IMG/VR virus record: IMGVR_UViG_3300024302_000017
Span: 1-49,829 of that record
DNA: 49,829 bases
Origin: a virus
Reading direction: 5' to 3' (one strand)
The notes beneath the pieces were generated by a model. The model did no database searches and was not told where the DNA came from. It saw only the letters and a list, made by a program, of their open reading frames with translations. Shown here piece by piece: positions 22,035 to 32,684 of this stretch. Within the stretch, counting starts at the first letter, position 1. Each line of letters opens with the position of its first letter. The position numbers and the translations under genes are program-made.

Positions 22035-25000
22035 AGAGGATCTACATCAATTCCCGTAAGGTCGTTTAATAAGTCAAACGCAGGTAAGTTGATAACCTCA
22101 GATAATATCTTACTCGCTCCTCCTTCTGGGGGAGTGAGGTTTCCAAGTAACATTGCTGAATCATAAATATCTGGAATATCAACACCACTTACTTCTTGAG
22201 CAGCTAGAAGAAATAATACATTCTTTGGCTTCTCATTCAGTGTTCTATATAGAGCACGCTGGATACGCATCCAGTATCTAACAAATAATGTACCTCCGAC
22301 TCTATTTAACCATTCTAAATAAGGGTTCATAGGCAAGTCGTAGTTCACAAATGTGTCTTGTAAAATACGGTCAATATCTTTACGGGAACGTCCTTGTTTA
22401 CGTAACTGCTTATCCATAGCATAACGTGCTACGAAATCCATAGTCTGTGTAAAATGTTTCAAATTTTGGAATCCAGCCGTACTCTCAGAAAGGTAAGCTA
22501 GCTTAGCTACTGAGGTTATAGGTTGTGCAGCTACCCCCAGTTTACGTTTGATACTCTCACCTAAATTGGTGAAGTAGGTGTACTCACGTAGCTCAACATC
22601 CTCAGAGATACTAGTGAACATTCCAGCATCAATGAGAGGACGTACAGGGTTACTTTCTAGTTTAGCTAGAAGTCCGTGATACTCATTCATGATCTTTGGA
22701 TCATTTAATAATTGAGGGGTTGCTAACTCAGCATCTGCTTTCAGACGTAGTTGGAGATCTACAGCTTTTTTAGAGTCAGCCTTGAATTTCTCTAGTTCAT
22801 GTAGCCCCTCCATCTGATCAACCATTGCTGCTTTCATGTCAATATCATAAAGCATGAGAGCTACGGTATTACTAGCTAAGTTGGCTTGAGCTACAGGCAG
22901 TGTCTTGATAACTACGTTAGCTACAGCAACAGAAGCTGCCTCTTCTACTAGACGTTCAGTTCTAGCCATCCATGTACGATACTCAGGTACCTTTTTGAGA
23001 CCTACGATATTAGCAACGGAAACTTGCTTATGGGCAAAGTACACAGCCATATCTTGTTTGCGTACATAGAAAGCTAGCTTCCCTGTCTTAGTCTCAGTAG
23101 CTCCTTTCTTAATAGCTCTTCTGGCTGCAGAGGGGAGAGGTACAAAATACTCATCGTAGTATTCCTCATCTAGGATATTGATGAAGCTCCTAGGATTAGC
23201 TCGGTAATGCTTATTGTATGTTTTCCTCAACTCTTCAACAGCTTCTAGATTAATACGAGCAGAGGCTACTTTATCTACACGATGACCTTCCATACGTCCT
23301 AGTACTTGGTCAATATCTAGATCAGGATCTAGGTTCTCCTCTTGGAAAGCATGAGGCATAACAACTCTGTAATCTACGATATTCCGATTCTCATCACGTA
23401 GTGGGATCAACTGTTGTGCTGTAGGTAGCTCATCAGTACGCACAGCCTTATTATTTTCAGTCTCCCGTCTAGTGACATACCTTTGGATCAAGCGTTTGAC
23501 ACGAGGTACGTTAACCACCTCTAAGCCTGTGGCAGGGTCAGTACGTTGATTACTGGGCTCTCTTGATAGGATCTCAAATAACGTCGTTCCCTTGGCCTTC
23601 TCAGAGGTGTACGAGAGGATTCCACTAGTACGCCCAGGGGAAGGCATGTTCTTATTCAGGAATAGCCTGTAGGCCTGTGTAGTGATTACCCCTAGAGTGG
23701 TCAGTTCCTCTGATGCAGGTTTATAACCTGCTCTATGTAGCTCTGCAGTTTGATCTACTGAAGCTACAGTTAGATCGTGGTAAGGATTGAAAATTTGAGC
23801 AAAGTAACCCTTCTGCATCTGATTAGGGTTGTCACCAAATAGAGTCTTCTGGGAAGATTTTTTGAAAGCCGCTAAATGAGCTAATACGAAAGTTACCCCG
23901 TTATCCGTACCTCGTTTACTTTCTTCATCGAAGAGCTCAGTGAGAGCCTCTTTATGGAGGCTAGAGGTCCCCTGAAGAGCTAATAAACTAATGTAAGCAT
24001 CTACCAGATTTGTGCGTACAGTGTTCTCACGCTCCTCTGAGACCCCTTTATGGCTACGTTTATAGTCATCAGCAACAATACCTGCAGCGTTTAGATTCTG
24101 TACTGGAGCACGACTGTTTCCAGCAATCATTAGGTTTGCTAGTTCAGAAGTTTGTTGCTTCAGATAGGCGTTACTAGAAATATTCAGAGAGCTTGCATAA
24201 GCCATAATCCTAGCATTCAATCTTCCCGGGTGCTTAATCAGATTGATGATATCTGCAGAAGTCATACCTACTTTTAGAAGAGCAGCTAGATCTGTTTTTA
24301 CTAGTACTCTGGTTAATGAGGTTTTCTCAATTTTTGTGAGAGGTCTAGCAAAGCTATTCCTAACTCTACTGATCACTGCATCAGTCATTGATTTACGGTG
24401 ACTATCAATTTCATGGTTAGCTACGTACAGAGCACTCTGAGCAGCAGTACTCTGATTACCTAATACCATATCACTAGCTAGGTCAGCCATCAGTCGTGCC
24501 TGATCTGTAGGTGTCATAGCAGCTACAGCTTTTCTGAAAGCTTCTACTGTTTTTACATTTTTGAGGGCAGGGAAATGCTGCAAATTATAGGCAGCATTAC
24601 GGATTGCACGATTCTGAATGATAGGAGATTGCAGAGCTTTCAGGCTTGTCTTAGCTATAATAGATAAGGAAGAGTGGAGAGCATCACGTACTTTACCTAC
24701 ACCCTTACCTACTGCATCCAATTTCAGACGGTGAATGATTTGCCCTCTACGCCTTTCATTAGCACCATGCAAAGTCTTAACTAAATTAAGTACTCTAGCG
24801 TAGTCTGATCCAGCTTTTGCTGGCTTACGATATATTGATGTGAGTTTACCCACAATACGATCTATCAGATTAATTAGTTTGTTTAAGAAGCTAGAACCTT
24901 CCCACATCTTGGTAGATCTTCTACCTTGATCTAAATTCTGTAGTTTCTGTACTACGAATTTGTTAGTCATTGAGTAGATTAGGAACTCAGCGAGAGTACG

Positions 25001-28000
25001 TTCAGTACTTCTATTAGTTGTGAAATACTCAAACTGTTGTTGAGCGGAAGCTCTCTCACTTACCTCATCCACATGGAAAGCTACTTTTCCATTACGATGG
25101 TAGAGGAAATCTTCTACACTGAACTGGGGAGCAATTGCATCAAACAGTCTCTGAGCTTCGTTCTTGAACCCTAGATCTGTCTTTAATGCTTCGTCTATCA
25201 GTGGGTGTAATAATTCATGTACGTATACTTCCGCTGCACTCTGCCCAGTGTATGAGGGAGGTGTGTTCTGGTTTATCTGAATACGGATGTGTTTGTTAGC
25301 AGCGTCATAACCGCCTCTGGTAAACTCATCAATTGTCTCTACATCCAGTGTGATCCCATCTAAGGATTCAAGTACTGGGCCTAGAACATTCTGGAGTACA
25401 TTACCTAAATGTTTGTGTTCTGCCTTCTGGGTTCTTGGGTTTATGTAGGCTGAACTAATAGCAGTTAGCTGCTGGAATATCTGTTCTACATTCTGTTTTA
25501 GAGATACAGAATCCATAACCTTGCTAATTGCTTCGGATAAATGTTCCCCAGCCGATCCTGAAACAGGAGGAGGAAGATCATCTTTAGTCTCAGCAAAATC
25601 GAATTCACCCTGTTGTTTGTGGGTAACCTCTTGGGTATCTTCCTGAACTACAGTGGAAGTATCAGGCAAGTACATCTGTTGGATACGAGTACCGTCTTTC
25701 CGTAATTCTCTGAAAAGTACTTTACGTGCCTCGTTATTAATTCCATTGAAGGTCGTAATCTGACTTATCACGCCATAAACTGTGGGTACATTTTTTCCCT
25801 TTGCGTACTTCACAGCATTGAATTTCTTAACTAATGCCTCATACTCTGCGTCCGTTAATGTATCAAACTGCCGTAAAAGTCTGTTAGTAGTTTGGTCTAG
25901 AATCCCAATCTGTTCAGAGAAATCTAGGAACTTATTATTGTAAGTATCTGACAGTCCCTCAATGGTATCTACAGAAGCCATGATTGCATCATAGAGACTG
26001 AGGTAACCACTATCCCCCAAGCCTACAGCTACTAGAATAGCAGAGTCTATATGATGGATTGAACGTACCATAGCAGCCATCTGAGGAGCAGTGAAGCCAT
26101 CCTTGAAATGAGCTACTGAGGTTGTAGGGGCTGACTTCTTCCCAGCTACAGAGGGCATCTGGTTACGTACAGGAGTGTGAGGATCTTTGAGATCAGGACG
26201 TGCCTTTAGTATCGTAACAAAAGTATCAGCATCAGCTAGAGGACCTAATAGTTTAGGTACAAAATCTTTGAGACCTTGTTTCTTGATAATGCTCTTCACA
26301 TCATCAGATGTGATTCTTGTATTACCTGTAGCCTTTTGGTGAGCAGCAATAGCCTTCTTTAATTTGATATCAAAAATGAAGTACTGCATCTCAAAAGCAC
26401 TAATTAGATTTTGACGAGCATCAATAGCTGAGCCAAAGAACTTATCAAAAGCCTCTTTCATTAGAGGCTTGAGAGTGTATCTTAAATTAAATTTAAGTTG
26501 AGGGTAGAATTTCTCCAAACTCTTGGAGTGTAGATTTCCCTTATCCAAAGCTTTCTGAAGAACAGCATAGGAAATTCCAGGGTAGTTTTCTCCATGGAAC
26601 TTTCCTGCTACATCGTCAGTTACATTAATAGCAACGAGTTCATTAAAGGCCCCAAACAATCTAGAGACTTCTTTAAATACTTTTTCCTTTTCCTTCTTTC
26701 CTGACTCCGTGTACTGTTTCTGCTGGGTCACAAGCTTTTTACGGAATGACGGAATTACCCCTTCACCATCTAAGAGCATCTCCGTAATAATTTTATCTAG
26801 TCCTGCCCCATAATTGAAGATCATAAAAGGTTGCTTAGCAATCTTACGCATAATCTTTTTATTTAGATTACCTTCAGAATCTAGATATTCCACACCTACA
26901 ACACTAAGAGCCTTAAATTTCTTTAGGATATTTGCACGATCATTTTCTGTCGTGGCTTCCATAATATCCAGCAACTCTTCAGGGTTAATAATTAGATTGC
27001 CCATGATTTCAGCTAATGCTTCATAAGCATCTAGATTTTTAGGATCTGCTAGGAAAGTGCCAAAATCTCCAGTCTGGTCAGACAAGGTGATACCTACACG
27101 GTTGAGCATCTTTTTCCCAAGCTCAGTGAGCTTCCCATCTTTAATTAGGAGGGTAGGGAATTGTAATAAACTAAGGGCAAAACCATTAGTGACTCCATCA
27201 GTCTCTAACTGAATATCAGACTGAAAGGACTTAGCTCCAGCATCTGCTTTCTTGTATTCAGCTAGAGCTACCACTCCCTCCAACAGGGATAGGTTTGATC
27301 CAGGATAATCTTTATGAAGCGTAAGGAGCGCAGCTCCTAGCGCGTCTGTACCTACAGCATCTATAGCTGCTTGAGTATTAGGATTGGCGTAGAGATTGTT
27401 AAATAACTGCAATCCATTATTAGCATCTGTCTTGTCAATATCTTGGTCAAATGCCTGAGCTACTGCTAATTTGAATAAGGTTAAGGTATCTGAGTTAGGA
27501 GCTATTTCTGGTACAGGTACACCTACTTTATAAATATGGCGATGAATCTTACTCCCCTGAGGACTGATAGGCCCCAGCATATTTACACGGCCCTGAGGCA
27601 TAACACCATAAGCTAGATAGAAAGGGTTTGTAGTGATCTCTGCATAATCTGTGATTGCCTGCAGCTCTCTATCTAGCCCAGTATTCTTACTCTCAGCACC
27701 TTCACGTTCATCAATATGAAGCCCCTTAATTTCTACAGAGGTGCGTTTTCCTGTCAAACTATGGATTACGTCTAAGGTTAAACCTTCAAAATGGGTATAC
27801 GTATTATTACGTACCCAAGGCTGCTCAAATTTACTAGTTAGATCTTTTTTGACCGCAGTACTCAGACCACTGAGTTGTCCTCGTACATTAAAGTTAGGAG
27901 TCTGAGGCTCACTCGTAGGAGCTGCCGCTACTACAGAATCACCAGTTAACTTCTCTAATTCAGGACTCGCTGTCTGCAAAGACTTCAGGAAGGTCGTTAC

Positions 28001-29284
28001 AACGGGGACGTTAGCCATCTTCACTGTGTACAGTGAATCTCCTGAATTGTAATTTCTGTTTGTTACTTCAGCTTTTTCAAACTCTAACTTGGGTGTACTT
28101 ACTTCCTGTATAAGAGTAGAACCGCTAGCTGGCATACGGGCATACACAGAATACCCTAGTAGCCCTAGAGCTAGATTTAGACGCTCTGTGTAGTAACCAG
28201 CATTCTTGATATTTCCTTGCTGCACTTTGATATTGAGCAACTGACCTGCTACTTGACCCATACGTTTAATAGCTACAGATCGTTGAGAATTCCCATGTCC
28301 TTTTAGAACTTTAAATTCATCGGGGCTAAGGAAAGCTTTCCGATCATTGTAGAGGAGTTCCCCTATTTCTTGACGGTTCATATCCGCAGATGAGCCTCTC
28401 TCAGCCATCCATACCTGTGCGCCTAGCATTGTGGAAAAGAGTACAGAATCTGGTAACTCACGGTTACCTTCCTCTGTCAATACACCTAACATGCTCAGAG
28501 GTTTCTCTTCAGCAGAAGCCTCCGTATCTGCTAATAAATTAGGCTGTACACTTTTACGGTAGACCTCTTTGAATTTAACAAAACGTCTTGCAGTAGCCTT
28601 AGCAAAACCCTCAGATATTCCTACATTGATTAGAGCATCTGTCAGTTTCTGTACACTTCCAAAAATATGTTCCCCAATAAATAGAACGCGGAGAATATCT
28701 TTCTGCTTCGTGGTATCGATAAAGTCCCTCTGATGACTTTCAGCGTCCGGAGAGACTACCCCCTCGTTGGCGCTCTTATCCGCCAGCCTACGCTCAACCT
28801 CGTCATAGACATCTACCCACTCAGCGGTAGCCAGGGGATCTCTCTCTCTGGCCTTTTCAATAGCCTTATCAAGTGTGAGCCTATCAGACCCTACCTGAGT
28901 CTCGGTATGGATGAAGTCATCAATGGTGGATACCTGCTTGGCAATAAGTCCCCCCTTGTTCACATAGTTGCTGGTGATGACCTGACGGACTCCGTTAAGT
29001 GTCCGTTTTACCTTGTCAGTTATCCCTTCTGCGCTACCTTCTGACTCTTCGGCTGACTCATTGCTATTGTTCTGCCCCTTCTGTCTGGTTTGAAAAATTT
29101 CTGTAAACTTCTTACCAGCTAAACCGTCTGCTTTCAGATTCTTGAAGGGGGCTACTACAGGAAGATCCGCCTCTTCCAAAGACTCAGCTAAACTAGCTGG
29201 AGCTGTGTCTCTTAACTCATTGTAGGATTTACTAACTAGTTTAATTAGCTCTCCTGTATCTGTGATTGCAGAACATAGTTGCAT
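22031..29284 (-). CDS. virion RNA polymerase, catalytic and C-terminal part (N4 gp50-type)
   Basis: This encodes 2417 residues. T7-superfamily single-subunit RNA polymerase motifs are readable: the (T/D)xxGR-type MPQGR (R566) followed by SPQGSK, motif A TDGVTNG (D696), motif B RKIAKQPFMIFNYG (R813, K817, Y825) and motif C LYDAIM (D1099). The intervals agree closely with those I recall for N4 mini-vRNAP (R424, D559, K670, Y678, D951). The protein is packaged, injected and transcribes early genes in N4. Further on there is a zincin-like HELLH (1356-1360), and near the C-terminus a helical segment of phage polyvalent-protein type. It begins on a TAATG overlap with the upstream gene, with GGAG 10 nt before. 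Confidence 0.85.
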   Translation of the reverse strand: MQLCSAITDTGELIKLVSKSYNELRDTAPASLAESLEEADLPVVAPFKNLKADGLAGKKFTEIFQTRQKGQNNSNESAEESEGSAEGITDKVKRTLNGVRQVITSNYVNKGGLIAKQVSTIDDFIHTETQVGSDRLTLDKAIEKARERDPLATAEWVDVYDEVERRLADKSANEGVVSPDAESHQRDFIDTTKQKDILRVLFIGEHIFGSVQKLTDALINVGISEGFAKATARRFVKFKEVYRKSVQPNLLADTEASAEEKPLSMLGVLTEEGNRELPDSVLFSTMLGAQVWMAERGSSADMNRQEIGELLYNDRKAFLSPDEFKVLKGHGNSQRSVAIKRMGQVAGQLLNIKVQQGNIKNAGYYTERLNLALGLLGYSVYARMPASGSTLIQEVSTPKLEFEKAEVTNRNYNSGDSLYTVKMANVPVVTTFLKSLQTASPELEKLTGDSVVAAAPTSEPQTPNFNVRGQLSGLSTAVKKDLTSKFEQPWVRNNTYTHFEGLTLDVIHSLTGKRTSVEIKGLHIDEREGAESKNTGLDRELQAITDYAEITTNPFYLAYGVMPQGRVNMLGPISPQGSKIHRHIYKVGVPVPEIAPNSDTLTLFKLAVAQAFDQDIDKTDANNGLQLFNNLYANPNTQAAIDAVGTDALGAALLTLHKDYPGSNLSLLEGVVALAEYKKADAGAKSFQSDIQLETDGVTNGFALSLLQFPTLLIKDGKLTELGKKMLNRVGITLSDQTGDFGTFLADPKNLDAYEALAEIMGNLIINPEELLDIMEATTENDRANILKKFKALSVVGVEYLDSEGNLNKKIMRKIAKQPFMIFNYGAGLDKIITEMLLDGEGVIPSFRKKLVTQQKQYTESGKKEKEKVFKEVSRLFGAFNELVAINVTDDVAGKFHGENYPGISYAVLQKALDKGNLHSKSLEKFYPQLKFNLRYTLKPLMKEAFDKFFGSAIDARQNLISAFEMQYFIFDIKLKKAIAAHQKATGNTRITSDDVKSIIKKQGLKDFVPKLLGPLADADTFVTILKARPDLKDPHTPVRNQMPSVAGKKSAPTTSVAHFKDGFTAPQMAAMVRSIHHIDSAILVAVGLGDSGYLSLYDAIMASVDTIEGLSDTYNNKFLDFSEQIGILDQTTNRLLRQFDTLTDAEYEALVKKFNAVKYAKGKNVPTVYGVISQITTFNGINNEARKVLFRELRKDGTRIQQMYLPDTSTVVQEDTQEVTHKQQGEFDFAETKDDLPPPVSGSAGEHLSEAISKVMDSVSLKQNVEQIFQQLTAISSAYINPRTQKAEHKHLGNVLQNVLGPVLESLDGITLDVETIDEFTRGGYDAANKHIRIQINQNTPPSYTGQSAAEVYVHELLHPLIDEALKTDLGFKNEAQRLFDAIAPQFSVEDFLYHRNGKVAFHVDEVSERASAQQQFEYFTTNRSTERTLAEFLIYSMTNKFVVQKLQNLDQGRRSTKMWEGSSFLNKLINLIDRIVGKLTSIYRKPAKAGSDYARVLNLVKTLHGANERRRGQIIHRLKLDAVGKGVGKVRDALHSSLSIIAKTSLKALQSPIIQNRAIRNAAYNLQHFPALKNVKTVEAFRKAVAAMTPTDQARLMADLASDMVLGNQSTAAQSALYVANHEIDSHRKSMTDAVISRVRNSFARPLTKIEKTSLTRVLVKTDLAALLKVGMTSADIINLIKHPGRLNARIMAYASSLNISSNAYLKQQTSELANLMIAGNSRAPVQNLNAAGIVADDYKRSHKGVSEERENTVRTNLVDAYISLLALQGTSSLHKEALTELFDEESKRGTDNGVTFVLAHLAAFKKSSQKTLFGDNPNQMQKGYFAQIFNPYHDLTVASVDQTAELHRAGYKPASEELTTLGVITTQAYRLFLNKNMPSPGRTSGILSYTSEKAKGTTLFEILSREPSNQRTDPATGLEVVNVPRVKRLIQRYVTRRETENNKAVRTDELPTAQQLIPLRDENRNIVDYRVVMPHAFQEENLDPDLDIDQVLGRMEGHRVDKVASARINLEAVEELRKTYNKHYRANPRSFINILDEEYYDEYFVPLPSAARRAIKKGATETKTGKLAFYVRKQDMAVYFAHKQVSVANIVGLKKVPEYRTWMARTERLVEEAASVAVANVVIKTLPVAQANLASNTVALMLYDIDMKAAMVDQMEGLHELEKFKADSKKAVDLQLRLKADAELATPQLLNDPKIMNEYHGLLAKLESNPVRPLIDAGMFTSISEDVELREYTYFTNLGESIKRKLGVAAQPITSVAKLAYLSESTAGFQNLKHFTQTMDFVARYAMDKQLRKQGRSRKDIDRILQDTFVNYDLPMNPYLEWLNRVGGTLFVRYWMRIQRALYRTLNEKPKNVLFLLAAQEVSGVDIPDIYDSAMLLGNLTPPEGGASKILSEVINLPAFDLLNDLTGIDVDPL

Positions 29285-32200
29285 TATTTACACACTCCGA
29301 GTTTTTTAGCTAATGATCTAAGATCTTCAACCGACGCTTCCTTCAGTTTGGAAGGTACTAGTTTACCGTCTACGAGGTATTTAGTAAAAGCAGTATCTTG
29401 AGATACCTGAACTTTGTTAGTGTAGACAAGAGGGCCCGTATCTGAAGTCTCTTCAACTTTCTCCTCTACACTCTCCTTCACACCCTCTTCTACTTTTTCT
29501 ACTACCTCTTTTGTTGCTTCTGCTTTCTTAGGAACCTGAGTGACCTTATCTATAATACTCTGGGAGTCCTCGGTCTTCTTAGCTTTAGCTTGTTGAGCTT
29601 TAACATTCTTAGCTAAGGAACCTACATCCCCAGTTAGTTTGGTAGGGGCTTTCTTAGATTTGCTGAGAAGATCTAATACAGTGTCTACTTTGGAAGAAGG
29701 TTCTGCTTTGAGACTCCCCTCTTTAGCAGTAATAGTCTCTTGCATCTTAGTAGCTGCAGTCAGTGCAGCAGTTGCATAAGCAGCCTCATCCTGGAGAGAA
29801 GCCACTAATCGATCACTTGTCCTGGGACGAACCAACCAACCATCATCACCTTCATATCGCTCATTTTCAGGAACATTAGAAGGGGCTATACTCAGGTCTT
29901 CCTTATTAACGATGAACCCTTCTGGAGGTGCATCTGTAATAGCTTCCTTGAAAGCCTTAGCTTTCTTCTGCATTCTGGTTGTAAACTTCTCGAGCTGATC
30001 CATTCCCTGTACCTGAGTCTCAGGGGTTGTAGCGGCAGCTACTAGTTCATCTACTGACTGATACTCATTCCCTGTAGCAGAGGTGATTTCATAATTAACA
30101 TCTTCTAGGGACTTACCTTCTCCTGAGATCTTGGCTCTAGCTTTGATAAGGCCTAATTTAGCCTTAGCCATCTGCTTCTCAGCAGTGGTAGCAGACTTAC
30201 TAGCAATAATGTCTGCTACGATGTTACTAGCCTCCTCAGGAGAGGTTTTATTGAGATCTGTGAGTGAATATACAAATGAATCCTTAGTCTCCTCTGAGGC
30301 CTTCTCAGACGCTCTCTCGGACACCTCTGCTCTAGATATGTATTGTTCTTTCCATGTCTCTCTAGCTGTTTGGATCTTATCTAACAGAGCCTCAGCCTCT
30401 GCTATCTCTTCCATGGATGAATCTACATCTTCAATGATGCCTGTAAGCTCACCCTCAGCTTGTAGAGCATTACCTAACACTTCCTGTAGTTCACCACTCT
30501 CCATGGCAGCAGCATCTGTGTCTGCCAGTGACGGAGCAACATCCTCAAATATCTCATCCACTGTACGGAAGGGGACTGTTTCAGTATCTAAGGAGAATGT
30601 AGATTCGGGAGATTTAGAAGCTTCAGGAAATACTTTCTTCTTGAGGATGTCTTTCTGCTCTTCTAAAAGTGCTCTACGTTCAGCAGACAACTTATCTGGA
30701 TTCGGTCTACCTTCTGTACGTTGAGCAACTAGAGCTTCACGTTTATTATCTAAACGCTCCCTATGTTTTTCAGAGATACTAGGATCAGTTAGTTTAGTCT
30801 CTAGAGCATCAATCTGCTTATTGAGAGCACTCTCCTCCTCTATATCTAGAGCTATCGTATCAGGGGTTTGTAGTTCTTGAAGGACGTTTTTAAGTACCGC
30901 ACTATCTGAGGAATTGGCTGCAGAGGTTACTGTGGATGATACCGCTGTAGGCCCTATACCACCAAGAGCCTCCATCGAACCCGCCTCTAGTGCTTCTGCA
31001 GCGGTAATGGGAGAAAGCCCTTTCGGTAAGTCCTTAGCCTGCTTCTCTGCAGCTTCACTAATTATTCCTGATGCAGCTTCACCAAGAACACCACCTATAA
31101 ATTTAGAAGAAACGCCTGCCATAAAACGGGTTAAAGAGGAACTCTTCGAGGTAACTTCAGTTACCCATTTATTAAGAGTCTTAAACGAACCTGTCAAACC
31201 TTTGAATTTTAGCAGCTCCCCCATTGTACTAATGCCCGCTAACGCGACAATTAAAGCTTGATGTTCAAGAGTAGGTTGAGCACCATTATTAGCCTTCTTA
31301 TAATCTTCAGTCATACGTGCAGTTGCATCTACAACAGCTAGCCCTATTCCTGGGACACCTAACCCTAATTCCATCATAAGAGCTGAAGATTCAAGCACAG
31401 ATTCGAAAGCAGCCATCTTACGATTATTGACATTGTACAAAAGACTTTCGACATACTCCCCTTTTTCAGCTAAGTCTCCCGACACAATACGATCATATTC
31501 AGCCTGTCGATTATCTAGCTTAGATCTAATCTCTTCAGTGTATTCATTGTATTCTTTATTACTGACGGCTAAATCTTTAGGAGATTTAATTTGGTTGTTC
31601 CAAGACCGTTTAGCATTAGTGAAGGCATTAAAAGGATTGAGGATACTGGATAAAATACCAATAGCATCTTCATTATCAGTCACAGTGCTAGCTATACTAG
31701 TTGCTGCTTTAGCTTGGGTACGCTCAGCTATTGATAAAGATGTGGTAATACGGTTTAAGAAAGATTCAGCTGTCCCTGCTTCAGCCTCAATTTTAGAAGT
31801 ATCATTATTGAGTGCAACTTCTGTCCAGCGTTGTGCCTCTTCTTCACTGAGGTCATGTTTTACAAATCCGTATTTACCTGGGGCCTTAACCGTATATAAA
31901 CTATTAGCCTGTTGAACTGCTTGTACCTTCTCATCTTTCTTGAAAGGCATCTCACGTATCTTAGCTTGTTCTTTCCAATCAGCTCTACGGTTCTCTCTGT
32001 TATATTTCTCGTAGTAGCCTAGATTGTTAATAGGATTATTGAGAGCTTTGCTAATAGATTTTCCTGTGGCAGGGTTGTACATATCAACAAGAGTACGTGT
32101 ATCCCCCTTCAAAGCAGATCTCTCATCAGAAGCTCTATACGCCACTTCTCTGAAATACATCTGAGGGTCCATATGAGTTAGTTCACCAAACTGCTCACTT

Positions 32201-32682
32201 TCAGGATCGTCATCCACCAGGTAACCAGGACTACGTTCTACAGTTCTAGTTTCAGGATCAAATACACCTTGACCCTCACTCGTCAATTTATCAAAAGCCT
32301 CTAGACTCTGTAAACCGGAAGCTTCGATGTCATCAAATGTAACCGTGTCTGCAGGCACACCGCGTTGCTGAGCAATAGCTGCTCGCTGTTTAGTGAATTT
32401 CTTTAAGCGGTTTGCATAGTGTCTTGGGTCAGAATATAGCCACTCTTCTAAGGAAGAGCCCTCACCGCTAACTTCCCCAGTATCTAAGCCTCCTAGAAGA
32501 CGTACACGTATATTCTCATTAGTTTCTTCATCAACTATATTTCCAGAATCAGCATCATGATCAAAATCTTGTAAAGTACCTTTACGAAGAGCTGCCTGTT
32601 TACGTATTGATGCGTCAAATAAGCGTGCTTTTTTATCTGCAGTTACATTACCGCCTTGCGCCCTAAACAGTTTACCTAGCAT
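29284..32682 (-). CDS. large internal virion protein, probable detached N-terminal part of the virion RNA polymerase
   Basis: This encodes 1132 residues. There is no catalytic motif. Residues 430-590 include alanine/glycine-rich hydrophobic helices (LMMELGLGVPGIGLAVVDA) of the kind found in phage proteins that cross membranes during ejection. The rest is charged, helical and coiled-coil rich, and the C-terminus (KLKEASVEDLRSLAKKLGV) resembles a SAP/HeH DNA-binding motif. Together with the next gene it totals 3549 residues, close to the 3500 of N4 gp50, whose first thousand residues precede the polymerase domain. I infer that it is that domain as a separate protein; homology itself is not demonstrated. 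Confidence 0.6.
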   Translation of the reverse strand: MLGKLFRAQGGNVTADKKARLFDASIRKQAALRKGTLQDFDHDADSGNIVDEETNENIRVRLLGGLDTGEVSGEGSSLEEWLYSDPRHYANRLKKFTKQRAAIAQQRGVPADTVTFDDIEASGLQSLEAFDKLTSEGQGVFDPETRTVERSPGYLVDDDPESEQFGELTHMDPQMYFREVAYRASDERSALKGDTRTLVDMYNPATGKSISKALNNPINNLGYYEKYNRENRRADWKEQAKIREMPFKKDEKVQAVQQANSLYTVKAPGKYGFVKHDLSEEEAQRWTEVALNNDTSKIEAEAGTAESFLNRITTSLSIAERTQAKAATSIASTVTDNEDAIGILSSILNPFNAFTNAKRSWNNQIKSPKDLAVSNKEYNEYTEEIRSKLDNRQAEYDRIVSGDLAEKGEYVESLLYNVNNRKMAAFESVLESSALMMELGLGVPGIGLAVVDATARMTEDYKKANNGAQPTLEHQALIVALAGISTMGELLKFKGLTGSFKTLNKWVTEVTSKSSSLTRFMAGVSSKFIGGVLGEAASGIISEAAEKQAKDLPKGLSPITAAEALEAGSMEALGGIGPTAVSSTVTSAANSSDSAVLKNVLQELQTPDTIALDIEEESALNKQIDALETKLTDPSISEKHRERLDNKREALVAQRTEGRPNPDKLSAERRALLEEQKDILKKKVFPEASKSPESTFSLDTETVPFRTVDEIFEDVAPSLADTDAAAMESGELQEVLGNALQAEGELTGIIEDVDSSMEEIAEAEALLDKIQTARETWKEQYISRAEVSERASEKASEETKDSFVYSLTDLNKTSPEEASNIVADIIASKSATTAEKQMAKAKLGLIKARAKISGEGKSLEDVNYEITSATGNEYQSVDELVAAATTPETQVQGMDQLEKFTTRMQKKAKAFKEAITDAPPEGFIVNKEDLSIAPSNVPENERYEGDDGWLVRPRTSDRLVASLQDEAAYATAALTAATKMQETITAKEGSLKAEPSSKVDTVLDLLSKSKKAPTKLTGDVGSLAKNVKAQQAKAKKTEDSQSIIDKVTQVPKKAEATKEVVEKVEEGVKESVEEKVEETSDTGPLVYTNKVQVSQDTAFTKYLVDGKLVPSKLKEASVEDLRSLAKKLGVCK

Positions 32683-32684
32683 TA

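Noticed and set aside
29270-29310. Programmed -1 frameshift joining the two virion RNA polymerase genes at the AAAAAAC run
   Set aside because: The downstream gene is in the -1 frame and an A-run is present, but in that frame a TAA follows the run before the downstream ATG (…GTG TAA ATA ATG), so a shift would end translation. GGAG plus TAATG reinitiation explains the junction.
30131-31915. Long + strand reading frames (for example 30131-30724 and 31427-31915) opposite the 1132-residue gene
   Set aside because: They are antisense shadows of a continuous virion gene, serine/leucine-rich with no ribosome-binding sites or recognisable domains.
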